Shown: piece by piece, positions 1 to 10,507 of the stretch
How the letters are laid out: each line of letters begins with the position of its first letter
Position numbering within the stretch: the stretch's first letter is position 1
NCBI RefSeq assembly: GCF_019320115.1
Contig: NC_089598.1
Location: forward strand, 86,567,560-86,631,559
Direction of reading: 5' to 3'
Length of the DNA stretch: 64,000 nt
DNA from: Miscanthus floridulus
Taxonomy: Eukaryota > Streptophyta > Magnoliopsida > Poales > Poaceae
Made by a program: the position numbers and the translations under genes
The notes under the pieces: model-generated
Database searches by the model: none
Told to the model about the DNA's origin: nothing
What the model saw: only the letters and a program-made list of their open reading frames with translations

Positions 1-555
1 AACACAGCCTATAAAGTTAAGGCTTGCTGGCGCCCGTCCGGACAGACGGCCATTTCCCAGGTCCACGTGGGGCTCACGCCACCTCCAACGTTACCAGCAT
101 TAGGGAAAAAAGGAAAGGGGCAATGGATGCCGAGCCGACATCCAAAGGAGACACTGAGAAAGGTAGCAGAAAAGCGGAGAAGAAGATATAACACTCGATC
201 TACTTTTAAAACATTCAAATGCAACAACTGCAACATTCGTCTGAAGACAGATGAAACACTTAAAACATTCATTTGAAATACTTGCAAAAACACATGAAAA
301 GGCACTTGGAAACCATTGTAAAATATACGCAACATCCAGATAAAACACTTGCAGCATATACGTGAAACATATGCAACATCCAAATAAACACACTTGTAAC
401 ATATGTCTAGAAAAAACACGGATGAAACATTGGGAACAGAAGCTTGCAACATACGTATACAACTATTGCAACATGGGCAACATCTCGGCTTTTGCAATAT
501 CCACATGAAACACTTGCAACATACCTCTGAAACATATGCTTGCAATATGCGCTTT
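1..555. repeat. Degenerate AACACTTGCAACAT-like array (left half of the target locus)
   Basis: From about 190 to 555 the DNA is a loose array of 15-25-bp units built on the words AAACACTTGCAACAT, CATATGCAACATCC and TCTGAAACA. I see no convincing gene here; all reading frames are by-products of the repeat. Element E interrupted this array at 555/556, and the rest of the locus continues at 56306. Similar CAACAT-rich arrays are common in grass intergenic DNA, which I recall only as a general pattern. The host element type (MITE, CACTA or other) was not identified. Confidence 0.6.
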
Positions 556-1733
556 TGTCGGGATTATAACCTCGGAGTATCTCAAGGCATCGATTATATG
601 GCGAGCCGCATAGCTCACAACACAACAACTGACAAAGGCCCAAACGACCGAGGCCCAGCAAAAGCTAAACAGGTCAGGCCAAGCGCTGAGGTCAGAGTTA
701 TCCACGCGCCCTTCCACTTGCCTTGGTCTCACCACGCTCGCAAGGCGTATGATCTCTCTCCGTTACGGCCTCCGAAAGAGATAGAAAGAGGTCATGCCTT
801 GCCAAGCGAGTCTACCCTGACAGGGGCAAGCACGCCGCACTAACTCCGTAAGGACCAAGGTGACGGTAGTCACCTCAGCTCGGTCAGATGCCAACCCTGC
901 GTCACGCTACACGGACAAGACAACACCGCCTCGAGGCGGTAACGACGGGTACGATGACCACTGACAGGGTATGGCCCAACCAGGCTGGTATACTGTCCTA
1001 CCCACTACGGAATGGAAGCCACGACAAGGGTCTCAGTGCAGAGGCCGACTAGACCGGTTGAAAAGCCCCAGCCCCGACGATCGGGGTTGTGGTCCTTAGT
1101 CCCGAGAAACGACCAGACGAACGATGACCTAGGGCATCTACCTACTACGGGTACGACACCCCGGGAACCTAGAAGCGGCAATGAAGACCATGATGGACAC
1201 CGTGTTGCACAGGACAACTGACGAACTACCGATGTGCCTACAATGCCCGCCACGGTCGACACAGTTGCACCACGTCTCGCTCCGCCGCAACATGGCCACA
1301 AGACCATGACGATGAACACGCCCGGGCGAGCACCAGAAGACGGCATAGCTTGCAAGCCAAGTTAGCTAGGACCTCCGAGCCTTTGGTCGGGGGAACCTCC
1401 TCTTTGTAACAAGTCCTAGCCCCGAACTCTATATAAGGGCAGCCAAGGCTCCCATCTCGGGGATCTTCACCTTTTTCATCCTCTACCATTCCTTCCATAG
1501 CAGTAGGGCTCCTGGAGCTTCTCTTTGGGTTGCCCCTCATCTAGCATAGGTTCTAGCACCTCCTTCACCATTCTTGCACCCTTATTGTAAGAACTTCAGA
1601 GCATTCAAGCGAGGAACACGCACTCGATCTTCTCTGAGACTAGACGTAAGGCTCCGGCCTAAACTAGTATAAATCCTCGTGTCTATTGGATGCTACCATC
1701 ATCTTCCTAGAGCAGCACAACAATTATATAAAT
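556..1733 (+). repeat. Element E 5' LTR, truncated at its 3' end
   Basis: It aligns from its first base with 55081-56258. Both begin TGTCGGG and share the GCATCGATTA block, the TATATAAGGGCAGCC promoter region and the final CTACCATCATCTTCCTAGAGCAG block. Similarity stops around 1733. The last about 40 bp, including the terminal CACCGACA and the PBS that should follow, are missing and unrelated DNA takes their place. Confidence 0.85.
1430..1437 (+). promoter_or_regulatory. TATA box of the element E 5' LTR
   Basis: TATATAAG lies in a GC-rich context within a block conserved in the 3' LTR copy (55966-55973). Position within the LTR fits a U3/R promoter. Inferred from sequence only. Confidence 0.6.
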
Positions 1734-4190
1734 CATATAAGTGTAGTGCTTTTCATGAGCTTTCCAAATTGTTAAAGATCACTCCTTTTGGTGGTTTAAA
1801 TCTCCTGTTATAAGCTTGTAAAGTTGCATAGCAGAATCTATCCAAGTCTGGACAGAGGTGCTCAATTGTGCTTGATTGACCTTTGTTAATGGTGGAATCA
1901 CCTTGTGATGATAATAAACATGTTTTAGAGAATTTAATAAGCTTTCTAGAAAGTTAAGTTTCATGCTTGTTTGATGTCTGTAACTCCAGTTATATATTTT
2001 TGAAACTACTACTACTATTCTGTCCTAGTTCTATACAGATCTGAAGCATTGGCATGTTGACCTAGTTAGCTTTGTAATAAGCTTTTGGTGATAATAACAA
2101 TGTTGTAGGCAATTTAATTATCTTTCCATAAAGTCTAGGATCACCTTCTTTGGAGGTCTGGATGTCTAGTTATGGTTAAAATAAGTGACTGTTGTGGTGC
2201 TGTCCAGATTTCTTTACATATGCTAGGTGATTGCTTTAGCTTGCTCTTGTTTTGGCTAAACATGTTGGCTAGTTCTTGATCGATGCATGTGTGCAATATC
2301 TGAACTTAAGTTCACTTTGTACCATGTCTAGTATGCTTGATATCCCTCTATAATAGGTTGTGGGATGTTTAGTTAAATAACTCTAGGTGCATATGTCTTG
2401 TATGATCTTAGGTTGCCTTAAATGCTATTATGTGGTACATCTCATATTATCATTCTTCATATTCATGCACTTGCATCTTACATCTCATCTAGGTACGCTA
2501 GATGAACCACGCGAAGGTCGGGATATTGGAGCCGAACCCGAAGACGGTGTATGGTGGACCTATCCCGAAGGTGGAAGGACTAGACAAGTGCTAGGATGGG
2601 AGATGCTCACCAAGTGAGTGTCATCTAACAAACACTAACCTAGTGTTGGATCTCAGGCAAGTCCTAGAGCATTCTAAGCCTCCTATATTTTTATAAATAT
2701 CACTTGAGTTCTTTATGTTTGATGCATTAGATTATAAGAGTTGATTGGAACCACTTGATGCATAGAACTACCTTGTCCAGAGATATACCTTGAACTCTAT
2801 GTAGGTCCAGGATCGAATGTATACTTAGCAATGCTTAGACCGGTAGAAGTCGGGCGATTTCCTGTCACCTACGAGATATAGGTGGATACCGAAGCACAGT
2901 TGGCTAATTTGCTATCGTGGAAAAGAACCATAGGGTAATGTAAATGGAGACCGGGTGAGATGTCGATAGAAAAGCAGCAAGACATAGAGGTCTTGGGTGT
3001 GGATCTATCCCCGTCTATGTTGATTAAGGACCATACCGTTGTTGGCCCTTCTGACAAGATTGAACGCATGCCTATCACTTAGCTGGCCGGATAACTCATT
3101 CCAACCATGAAGCCAAGTAGCTCAACTCAGGTCGGGCCCCACTCTGTAAGAGTGCGCACTCTGGATGGAAGTAAGGATGTGCAGGGAGCGGATCAATAGA
3201 CCATGGGCAAGCATGACCTGAGTGACCTGGTTCGGGATCGTGGGCAGGCATGGCTTGAGCGACCTGGCTACCATCAGTCCCTGATTGTGCTGCGGTGGGC
3301 GAACCCGCAAAATGTGGACCTAAGTTGTACCAAAGGTGACCTAAGACTACCTTGGCGTAGGTATGTCTAAGTTTGTGTTAGAAATAAATTCTCAGCTAGC
3401 TGAAATCGATTCAAATCTCCATCTCTTCCGAATAGTGAGAAACTTGGCTAGCACCAACATCGTAGTAATTATACTATGGAATGTAATGGTTCGGATAAAC
3501 ATGGAATTACTACACTGGCTGTGGTTACTATTGTATGTTATCAAATGATATACCACATGTTTGGCACAAGATAGTTGCTAATCTAGAGATGAATAGCTAT
3601 AATTAACTTGATGACCAAAGTATAATTGTATAACTGAGTTAATCGCTTTTATGCAAAAAGTTGTCAAGCTACCTCCACTTATAAAGCCTTGCATGATCCT
3701 TGGAGTTATTTTATTTCTAGTTTATGATGGGTAAGTCCAGCTGAGTATATTCGAGTACTCAGGGTTTATCCCACCATGTTGTAGGTGAAGTTCTCGGCCT
3801 GCTGAAGATAGTGGCTAACCACCGGTGGGCTCGGTGACTCTATTTATTTCTCATCTATATGATTTTGTCAGAGGATGTCACTTATGCTAGAAATGTATTT
3901 GGAACTTATATTAATGTAATCATTTGAAAGTTATGTTGTTTTCACTAATCGGTTTTGAAACCTAAACTTGTACTATTATTTGTGAACCCATTTGTAATAT
4001 TATTTCCGCTGCAACTCTGTGTATGTGATGTGTATTTTCTTAACCATACGATCTTGGTTGTGATGTTGATTTACCGAGGTCCTTCGTGACACTCGACGGA
4101 CTACCGGGTTTATATAAGTGAAAGTATGCACATGTCAACGTGTTAGCTGGGACAACCATACTTGATCTTATATAAATTGGGTGGTTCTGT
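1734..4190. repeat. LTR-like foreign segment replacing the end of the E 5' LTR, PBS and gag start
   Basis: AT-rich noncoding DNA without credible genes. It resembles LTR/untranslated DNA of a Del/Tekay-type Gypsy element: a promoter-poor AT-rich first part, a block containing ACCGGTAGAAGTCGGG near 2840, and a terminal part ending GGTTCTGTCA near 4193. I found no TSD around it. The E sequence resumes inside gag, so this is either an insertion followed by deletion or an illegitimate recombination product. Short frames at 2387-2617, 2869-3310 and 3363-3548 look like chance. Confidence 0.45.
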
Positions 4191-4193
4191 CAC

Positions 4194-5740
4194 ATGGGAC
4201 GCTCAACGCAGCCCAAGCCTGGATGCCTACGGACCGCAGGCATTCGCAAAAAGGATTCGGCAAACGCCATTATCAGCGTGCTTCCGCGTGCCGCCGAACA
4301 TTGTCAAGTATTCCAAGGACACCAACCCTGCCGTGTGGCTAGAGGACTTCTGTCTCGCCTATCAAGCAGGTGAGGCAGACGACGACCTCTTCATCATATA
4401 GTACCTACCGCTCTACCTCGTAGAAAGTGCCTGAGCATGGCTCGAGCATCTCCCCGCGAACAACATCCATTCGTGGACAGACTTCAAGTGCATCTTCGTG
4501 GGAAACTTTTAGGGCACGTGCGTGTGCCCTAGGAATTCCTAGGATCTCAAGGCCTATAAGCAGAGGGTAGGAGAAAATCTATGCAAGTACATTCATCGCT
4601 TTTTCCAAGTAGTGCAATGAGCTTCCCGACATCATGGATGTGGACGTGATCAGAGCGTTCATCTCCGGCACGACCAACGAAGCACTCGTCCACAAGCCCG
4701 GGCGCTGCAAACCATGAACGACGTGGGAGTTGCTCAACCTCATGACAAGTCACACCTCTAGGGAGGAGGCCATCCATGCAATCATCTGCAAGCACAAGGG
4801 CAAGACGCAAGCCTAACCCACAGATGAGGCTAAAGACTGCAATCGGCAAATAAAAGGCAAGAAGGACAGTTGGAGGCATCGCGACAGTGAGTTCATAGCA
4901 GCTGTCGGCAGGGTCCATAAGCAGAAGGCTGGCAAGCTCAGCCATGTTAGCTTTAACAAGATAGTCAAGATGCCATGTTGTAATCATGGCTATCCAATCA
5001 AGCACACACTCGAAGAGTGCGACCTCATCAAGCGCTACTTCAGTGGTGACTACAAGACGACCGGCATGGGCGTGTCGTCCGGACCCGCTGACAACGAAGA
5101 GAAGGGGGATGCGTATCCTAACTCGAGAGGGTGCCTCATGATCTTTGGGGGACAAATGGCATATGAGTCTAGGTGCTGGTAGAAGCTCATAGCTAGGGAG
5201 GTCAATGCGGCTGCCCTAGGCAAAGCCGTCCTAGCTTCCTGAAATGGTTAGAAACTGCAATCACCTTCAATAGAAAGAATCACCACGACCATATTCCACA
5301 ACCGGGATGCTTCCTCCTCCTCGTCGACCCGATTATCAGCAAGAACCGCCTGTCTTGAGTCCTCATGGATGGCGAAAGTGGCCTCAACCTTCTCTATGTC
5401 AAGACCTATAATGCCATGGGGCTCTCACGGTTAGCTATACAACCGTCCAGTGCTATGTTCCACGGAGTCAGACCTGAGCTCCAAGCTATCCCCCTCGGTC
5501 AGGTCGACTTACCCGTAATGTTTGGGAGTCGAGCCAACTTCCGCATGGAGATGCTCACTTTTGAGATAGCGGACTTTCATGGCACCTACCACACCATCCT
5601 AGGCTAAGTTCATGGCCGTCCCCAACTACACCTATCTGAAGCTCTAAATGTCTGGCCCTCATGGGGTCATCACCATAGGGGGTGACCTTCAGTAGGCCCA
5701 CCTCTGCGAGTGGGAGAATTATGACATCATGACCGCCGCA
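4194..5740 (+). pseudogene. Element E gag-protease remnant (Gypsy, Tat-like)
   Basis: This is a decayed Gag and aspartic-protease region. The Gag core is recognisable from about 4220 (DAYGPQAF, then NPAVWLEDF at about 4325) and continues in shifting frames to about 4780. A Gag C-terminal cysteine/histidine segment with CCNHGYPIKHTLEEC lies near 4976. CLMIFGG near 5136 marks the Gag-protease linker. The protease segment starts near 5365 (MDGESGLNLLY, where the related element A has MDGGSGLNILY) and runs to about 5740 with stops. The same motifs in the same order occur at 23345-25135. Many stops and at least three frame changes rule out function. No RT follows. Confidence 0.8.
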
Positions 5741-6380
5741 TGCTAGCCCCCGAGGGCTCAGCCCAAATATGACTTCCCTACATGGTAGGGAAGCACGTGA
5801 AGGCCACACTCTATGACCTCGACCATGGTGCGCGGTGAGGCAGGTGATGACACAGCTCAACGATGGCATGATTAGCAAGCATGAGAGGGATCGCAACATA
5901 GTGCGCTCCATGACTCGTCGAGCCCTGAGCCCTAGGCCCCACTGCGTTGGACACTATGAGAGACGAAGGCCATGGCATGTGGCATGGACACTTGGTACTT
6001 GCATCAAGGCTGCTCCCAGCCCACTAAAAAATTTGTACATGATCATCAGCAAGTCCTTTCTGTACCTAGAGATCACGACACACCCTAACAAGTATGTGAC
6101 AAGGTGATGCTCTAACGATGCATGCGTCCCTATGGGACCTATGTTGATCGATGCATGCCTGATGACACATCTCACTCATGGGGGCTAAACCGCGGCATAC
6201 TACGCATCAACGCTCACCAAAAAAATCATCACGACCTATAGAAAAGAGAACGACACCAGGCGCACTGTTGATGGACCTCTCCTATGATGCTAAGGACACA
6301 AAAATAGAGCCATACCTAGCCAGACTATGTGGGTTGATCCCCTAGCAAGGCCGTAGCCACGGTGTTCAAATGCACAAGAT
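5741..6380. other. Element E internal DNA, no recognisable gene
   Basis: This stretch follows the protease remnant, where an intact Tat element would carry RT. I see no RT, RNase H or integrase motif on either strand. The deletion of pol probably lies within or just after this stretch. Confidence 0.4.
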
Positions 6381-8814
6381 CAACAGCCGACGCACGAAAG
6401 AAAAAGAAGCATGGGACACAAGCTGAAGGGTTGTTTACAGTGGCCACAATGGTTGCAGCAGCATCAACAAAGCCGCCAACCTGCTCCGCTCACTCTGCCT
6501 GGCTGGCATGATCTAGAAACCTAAGCACCACCTGATGGAAGTTCTGGACGGTACGAAGCTGAAGGGCAGCAAGAGCGACGCCAACCCCCTATCGGATTCC
6601 GGCCACTACCACGTGTTCGTGGTCCTCCATCAAAAGAACCTCCCAGAGGCGGGCCTCCTCCGTCTCATGGTGGGAAGCCACCAGCCGCTCCTCCAACGCT
6701 AGCAATAAGAAGGCAGGAAGCTTAGGGACGACGAACAACAAATGGAACAACAAGACATAGAAGCATCCTTACCCATGATGCGGGCCTAGGTGTCGATGAC
6801 CGCCGCCTGCGCAGTAGCGGTCTCCCTCTCTAAGGCCTCAAGGGACACCCAGACGGCCTCAAGACAGCGCTCCAGTTGGCTCACCTCATGGGTGGCATTG
6901 GAGAACCACTAGCGAGCCTCGTCTGCCCCATGGATGAGCTCACAGAACTCGTACCCATCATCCAAGGAAGACGATGACGAGCTCAACCCCCTAGTGGATG
7001 GGGTCACAGCATGAGCAGCATCGATAGCCCCCATGGGCACGGTGTAGGAGGTAGCCCTGTAGGCCACACAGGATCAACATAGGTCGGACCCTCGAACTCG
7101 AGAATCACCCAAATGCACTTACCCTTGATCACGCAGGCAAGGATGGATAGGTGGCGGTGCCCCGCAGGCACCAAAGGGCTCTCCTAGCGGCCGCTTTCCA
7201 TGACTCATCCTCATCAGCAGGGAGAGAACTCTAGATGAGCAAGAGCGGGGATAGGGAAGTGGAGGAGCAGGTGACTCAAGATGAATGCACCCTCACAGTT
7301 CCGCTCCAAGTGTATTTAGAAGGTGAAGCGATCGGAAGGGAGGCAGAATGACGGTCGCCCAAGCGACGGCGCGAATCAAGTAAGCTACGCACACCCCCAC
7401 TTTCCCTCTATCATTTCAATTTATGCGTCTGCATTTTGCGGTGCATGACCATTTGTGAGCGATCACCATCACGCCACGATGTGGCTGGGGAGGCCAACTG
7501 CCCCTCAGGGATTGTGCGCCGAGCAGCCCACCGCAATCATGACCCCGCATCATACTTAGGAAACTCACTCTTGGGCCGACCCTTAGAAGGGCTTGAGGCC
7601 ATAAAAGGGATAGGGGTAGGGACGTGATGAGCCCCCATGGCTCTAATCGGTGGTTCAGAGCCACATGACCATCTCTTCCTATGTTCGAGTCATCCGCTTC
7701 GAAGTCTCCCATGTTGACCCCCTCTGAGGGGGATGCATCTTGCCCTCTAGCCGCTGCGGAGGTATTTGGTGACCAACGGGATTGACGACTGAAGATTTAT
7801 GGGATGTCACACATGAGGTAGAGCCAAACTCCATGTCGATTGGGGAGGATATCGGGTTCCACTTAAATTACCCATAGACCTCGATGTGGCGCACCGCTCC
7901 ACCATGTGGCTATGGTGGACATGCCTCTCCCCGCGTGGGTGAAAACAAACCCGCCTTCAATAAGGCAACATGACCTCTCAGGGTCGGCAAGGATGTTAGG
8001 GAAAGATAGTAGGGTCCTCACGACCCCAAAGGAAGCCAAGGACAAGCCATGGCTAACTCTTCCCTATGTCCTAGGTCTTAGACCTAAGGCCTGCTCTAGA
8101 AACCCATAAACCATCAGGGGTTCACGACCTCGAGAGAGAGATCATGGGAGCAAAAGGCCAAGGTGATGCACAATGTGGAACCCAAAACGTGATCACGACT
8201 CGGTCACATGGAAAAAACAAAAGGGTCCAAGACCTACAAGCCGATGCATGACCGCAAGAAACCTCATGACTGTGCAAAAAGAGGTCAGGGGAACGATCCC
8301 CTGAAACACCAAAAAATAGCCTCTCCAAATGAGCCGGTGTCAAAGGGATGACCCTGAACCCATGGCTCGGGGGCTCATGGCGTAGGCTACGAGAGGCATC
8401 AGAGGGAAGTTCCTCCAGCAGGAATAAAAGCAGTCACGCCGCTAAAACGTTAATGAAAGGTGTCACCACGATGGTGATGCCAATTAACAACCTAGGGACA
8501 AGCGCCACTAGGGATGGCATCCTACCTCTAAGGAGCAACACATAGGAGTGCCACCACAACTCCTTTATCTTTAGAGGAAGGGGCAGTCGGCAGCAGCAGG
8601 ACTGCCATGTCGCCATCCTACCCCGTCTAACGGGGGTGGAGTGACAGGTAAGCGTAGATAGTCTAGACCGGCCAACGACCAGTGCATAGGCCTCCAAGGG
8701 GAGGCGGGAGTGACACCAGTCGTTGCCTATTTCGAGCACACGAGCCACCTAGGCTCGGAGCGAGAAATGGCAACGAGATGGCACACCGATGTTGCGTATA
8801 ACCCAACACGATGG
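6381..8814 (-). pseudogene. Element E antisense-ORF remnants and 3' internal DNA
   Basis: Between about 6540 and 7250 the minus strand reads as broken, charged, coiled-coil-like protein similar in style to the antisense coiled-coil frames of element A (28960-30500). A candidate minus-strand splice donor (GGTAAGG) lies near 6773-6780. From about 7400 to 8814 only short frames remain and none is recognised. The region stops at the left end of element D, and the same E interior resumes at 54475. The assignment rests on layout and composition rather than a clean alignment. Confidence 0.4.
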
Positions 8815-10170
8815 TGAAAGCTCTAGTTTGGTTTTTGTAAATTGATGAAACCCTAAGTGCTAACCTAGTTTATCAAAGTGATTATGAGATAGGTGGCACA
8901 TTCCAAATGAAGCAAATGAGATAGGCGGCACATTCCTTAGACTTGGAAAAGAAGAAAGAGAAAAACAAAAAACTCAAGGCAAAGGTAAAATTTATAGGAG
9001 CTTTTCGGTTTAGTGATCGAGACACTTAGCGAGTGTCATCACATTGAGCTTCGATAGCCGTACTATTAAGAGGGGTGAAACTCGTATCGAAATGCGGTTA
9101 TTAAAGTGCCACTAGATGCTCTAACTCATTGCATATGCATTTAGGATGTAGTGGAAAGCTAACACCCTTGTAAATGTTTGTGAAAAAATGCTAACACACG
9201 TGCACAAGGTGATACACTTGGTGGTTGGCATATTTGAGCAAGGGTGGAGAAGTTGGTGAATCGAAGGAGGTATTTTCACTGTCAAATAGTGACCGGATGT
9301 TGAGTTCGAAGTGATCGGACCCAGGGTTTCAGTGTCCGGTCAATTATAAAAGAAGGTGGTACACTCGGCCTAAGACCGGACGTAGGTGACCAGACTCTGA
9401 CTAAACACTATTCAGCTTCCAGTCCTACTGATGTGGCAACGCACAGAGAAGAGGGTGAGTGACTGGACGTTGGGCAAGTCCGGTCGGGCGTGAACGGATA
9501 TGTCCGGTCGTGAAAAACCATCTCTGGAAGCTTACTGGAAACGATCGGACTCCAGTGATGGAGCGTCCGATCACTTTGAGCAGCGCGTCCGGTCGCAACT
9601 TAACACATGGCGTGAAGCAGACTAGCCGTTGAGATTGGGCGCTCAACATTTGAAGCTAATGACACATGGCGATCATCAGTTGACCGGACATAGGGGTCCT
9701 GCATCTGGTCAACCCGAGTTAGGCTGCAGTGATAGCCTAACGGCTATATTTCATTGGGGCTCTATTTAAAGGCATGTAGCTGGCTCTAGCTCTCCCTCTT
9801 GGCCATTTGCATTGACATAGCAACCTTGTGAGCTTAGCCAAAGCCCTTTCACTCATCTCCATCATTGATTTATCATCTCTGTGAGATTGAGAGAGAATCC
9901 AAGTGCATTGCTTGAGTGATTGCATCTAGAGGCACTTGGTGTTCATGTTTCGCTGTGGGATTCACTTGTTACTCTTGGTGGTTGCCGCCACCTAGATGGC
10001 TTGGAGCAATGAGGATCATCCAGTGGAGGTTGGTGATTCTCTCTGGCTCCGATCGCGGTGATTGTGAGGGGTCTTGTGCCTTCCCCAGCGGAGCACCAAA
10101 AGGTAACTCTAGTGGATTGCTCGTGTCATTGAGTTACCTCACTTGTGCGTAGGTTCTTACGGTGTCCAAT
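8815..10170 (+). repeat. Element D 5' LTR, first part
   Basis: It aligns with 52537-53955 and stops exactly at the CCAAT target site where element A inserted. It has about a dozen CCGGAC/GTCCGG-type words between 9290 and 9720. A short deletion relative to the 3' LTR near 8910-8940 removes the ATGATGGTGATG stretch. Confidence 0.88.
9763..9770 (+). promoter_or_regulatory. TATA-like box of the element D 5' LTR
   Basis: TATTTAAA is conserved at 53541-53548 in the 3' LTR. Its place after the CCGGAC-rich block fits a U3 promoter. Confidence 0.5.
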
Positions 10171-10507
10171 TGCCGGGTTCATAAACCCGGGGTCCCTAAA
10201 GGGCCTGCTTCCTAGCAAAAGCTCGGCCTAGCAAACGACATTATAAACAATGCGCAACTCCTAGGCTGGCCCCGATACCTAACGATAGCCCAGAAGGGTG
10301 ATCCAGTCTCCGACCAAAAGGCCTGGCCAAGGAGGGGATGACGCTCGCTTTCGACTCTGGCCCACTTCTCTGACCAGAAGGCCTGGCTAAGGAGGGGACG
10401 ACGCTCACTTCCGACTCTAACCCACTTCTCCGACCAGAAGGCCTAGCCAAAGAGGGAACAACGCTCGCTTCTGACTCCAACCCGCTTCTCCGACCAGAAG
10501 GCCTGGC
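10171..10507 (+). repeat. Element A 5' LTR, first part, with about 60-bp tandem units
   Basis: After about 125 bp matching 44364-44490, the LTR has tandem units of about 60 bp, each with GACCAGAAGGCCTGGC, AAGGAGGGGACGACGCTC and CTTCTGACTC. Three units precede the insertion of element C at 10507/10508 and a fourth follows at 20971. The 3' LTR has only two units. Peptide frames on the minus strand here are repeat artefacts. Confidence 0.85.

Noticed and set aside
1..555. A CRISPR-like or satellite array
   Set aside because: Units vary in length and sequence and have no constant spacers; the DNA is plant nuclear.
5741..8814. RT or integrase of element E
   Set aside because: I looked for YIDD, LDAYSGY, DYR and integrase motifs on both strands and saw none.
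10241..10480. Repetitive minus-strand peptide with SLARPSGRR units
   Set aside because: Product of the 60-bp tandem repeat in the A LTR; the equivalent frame at 44461-44793 differs in unit number.
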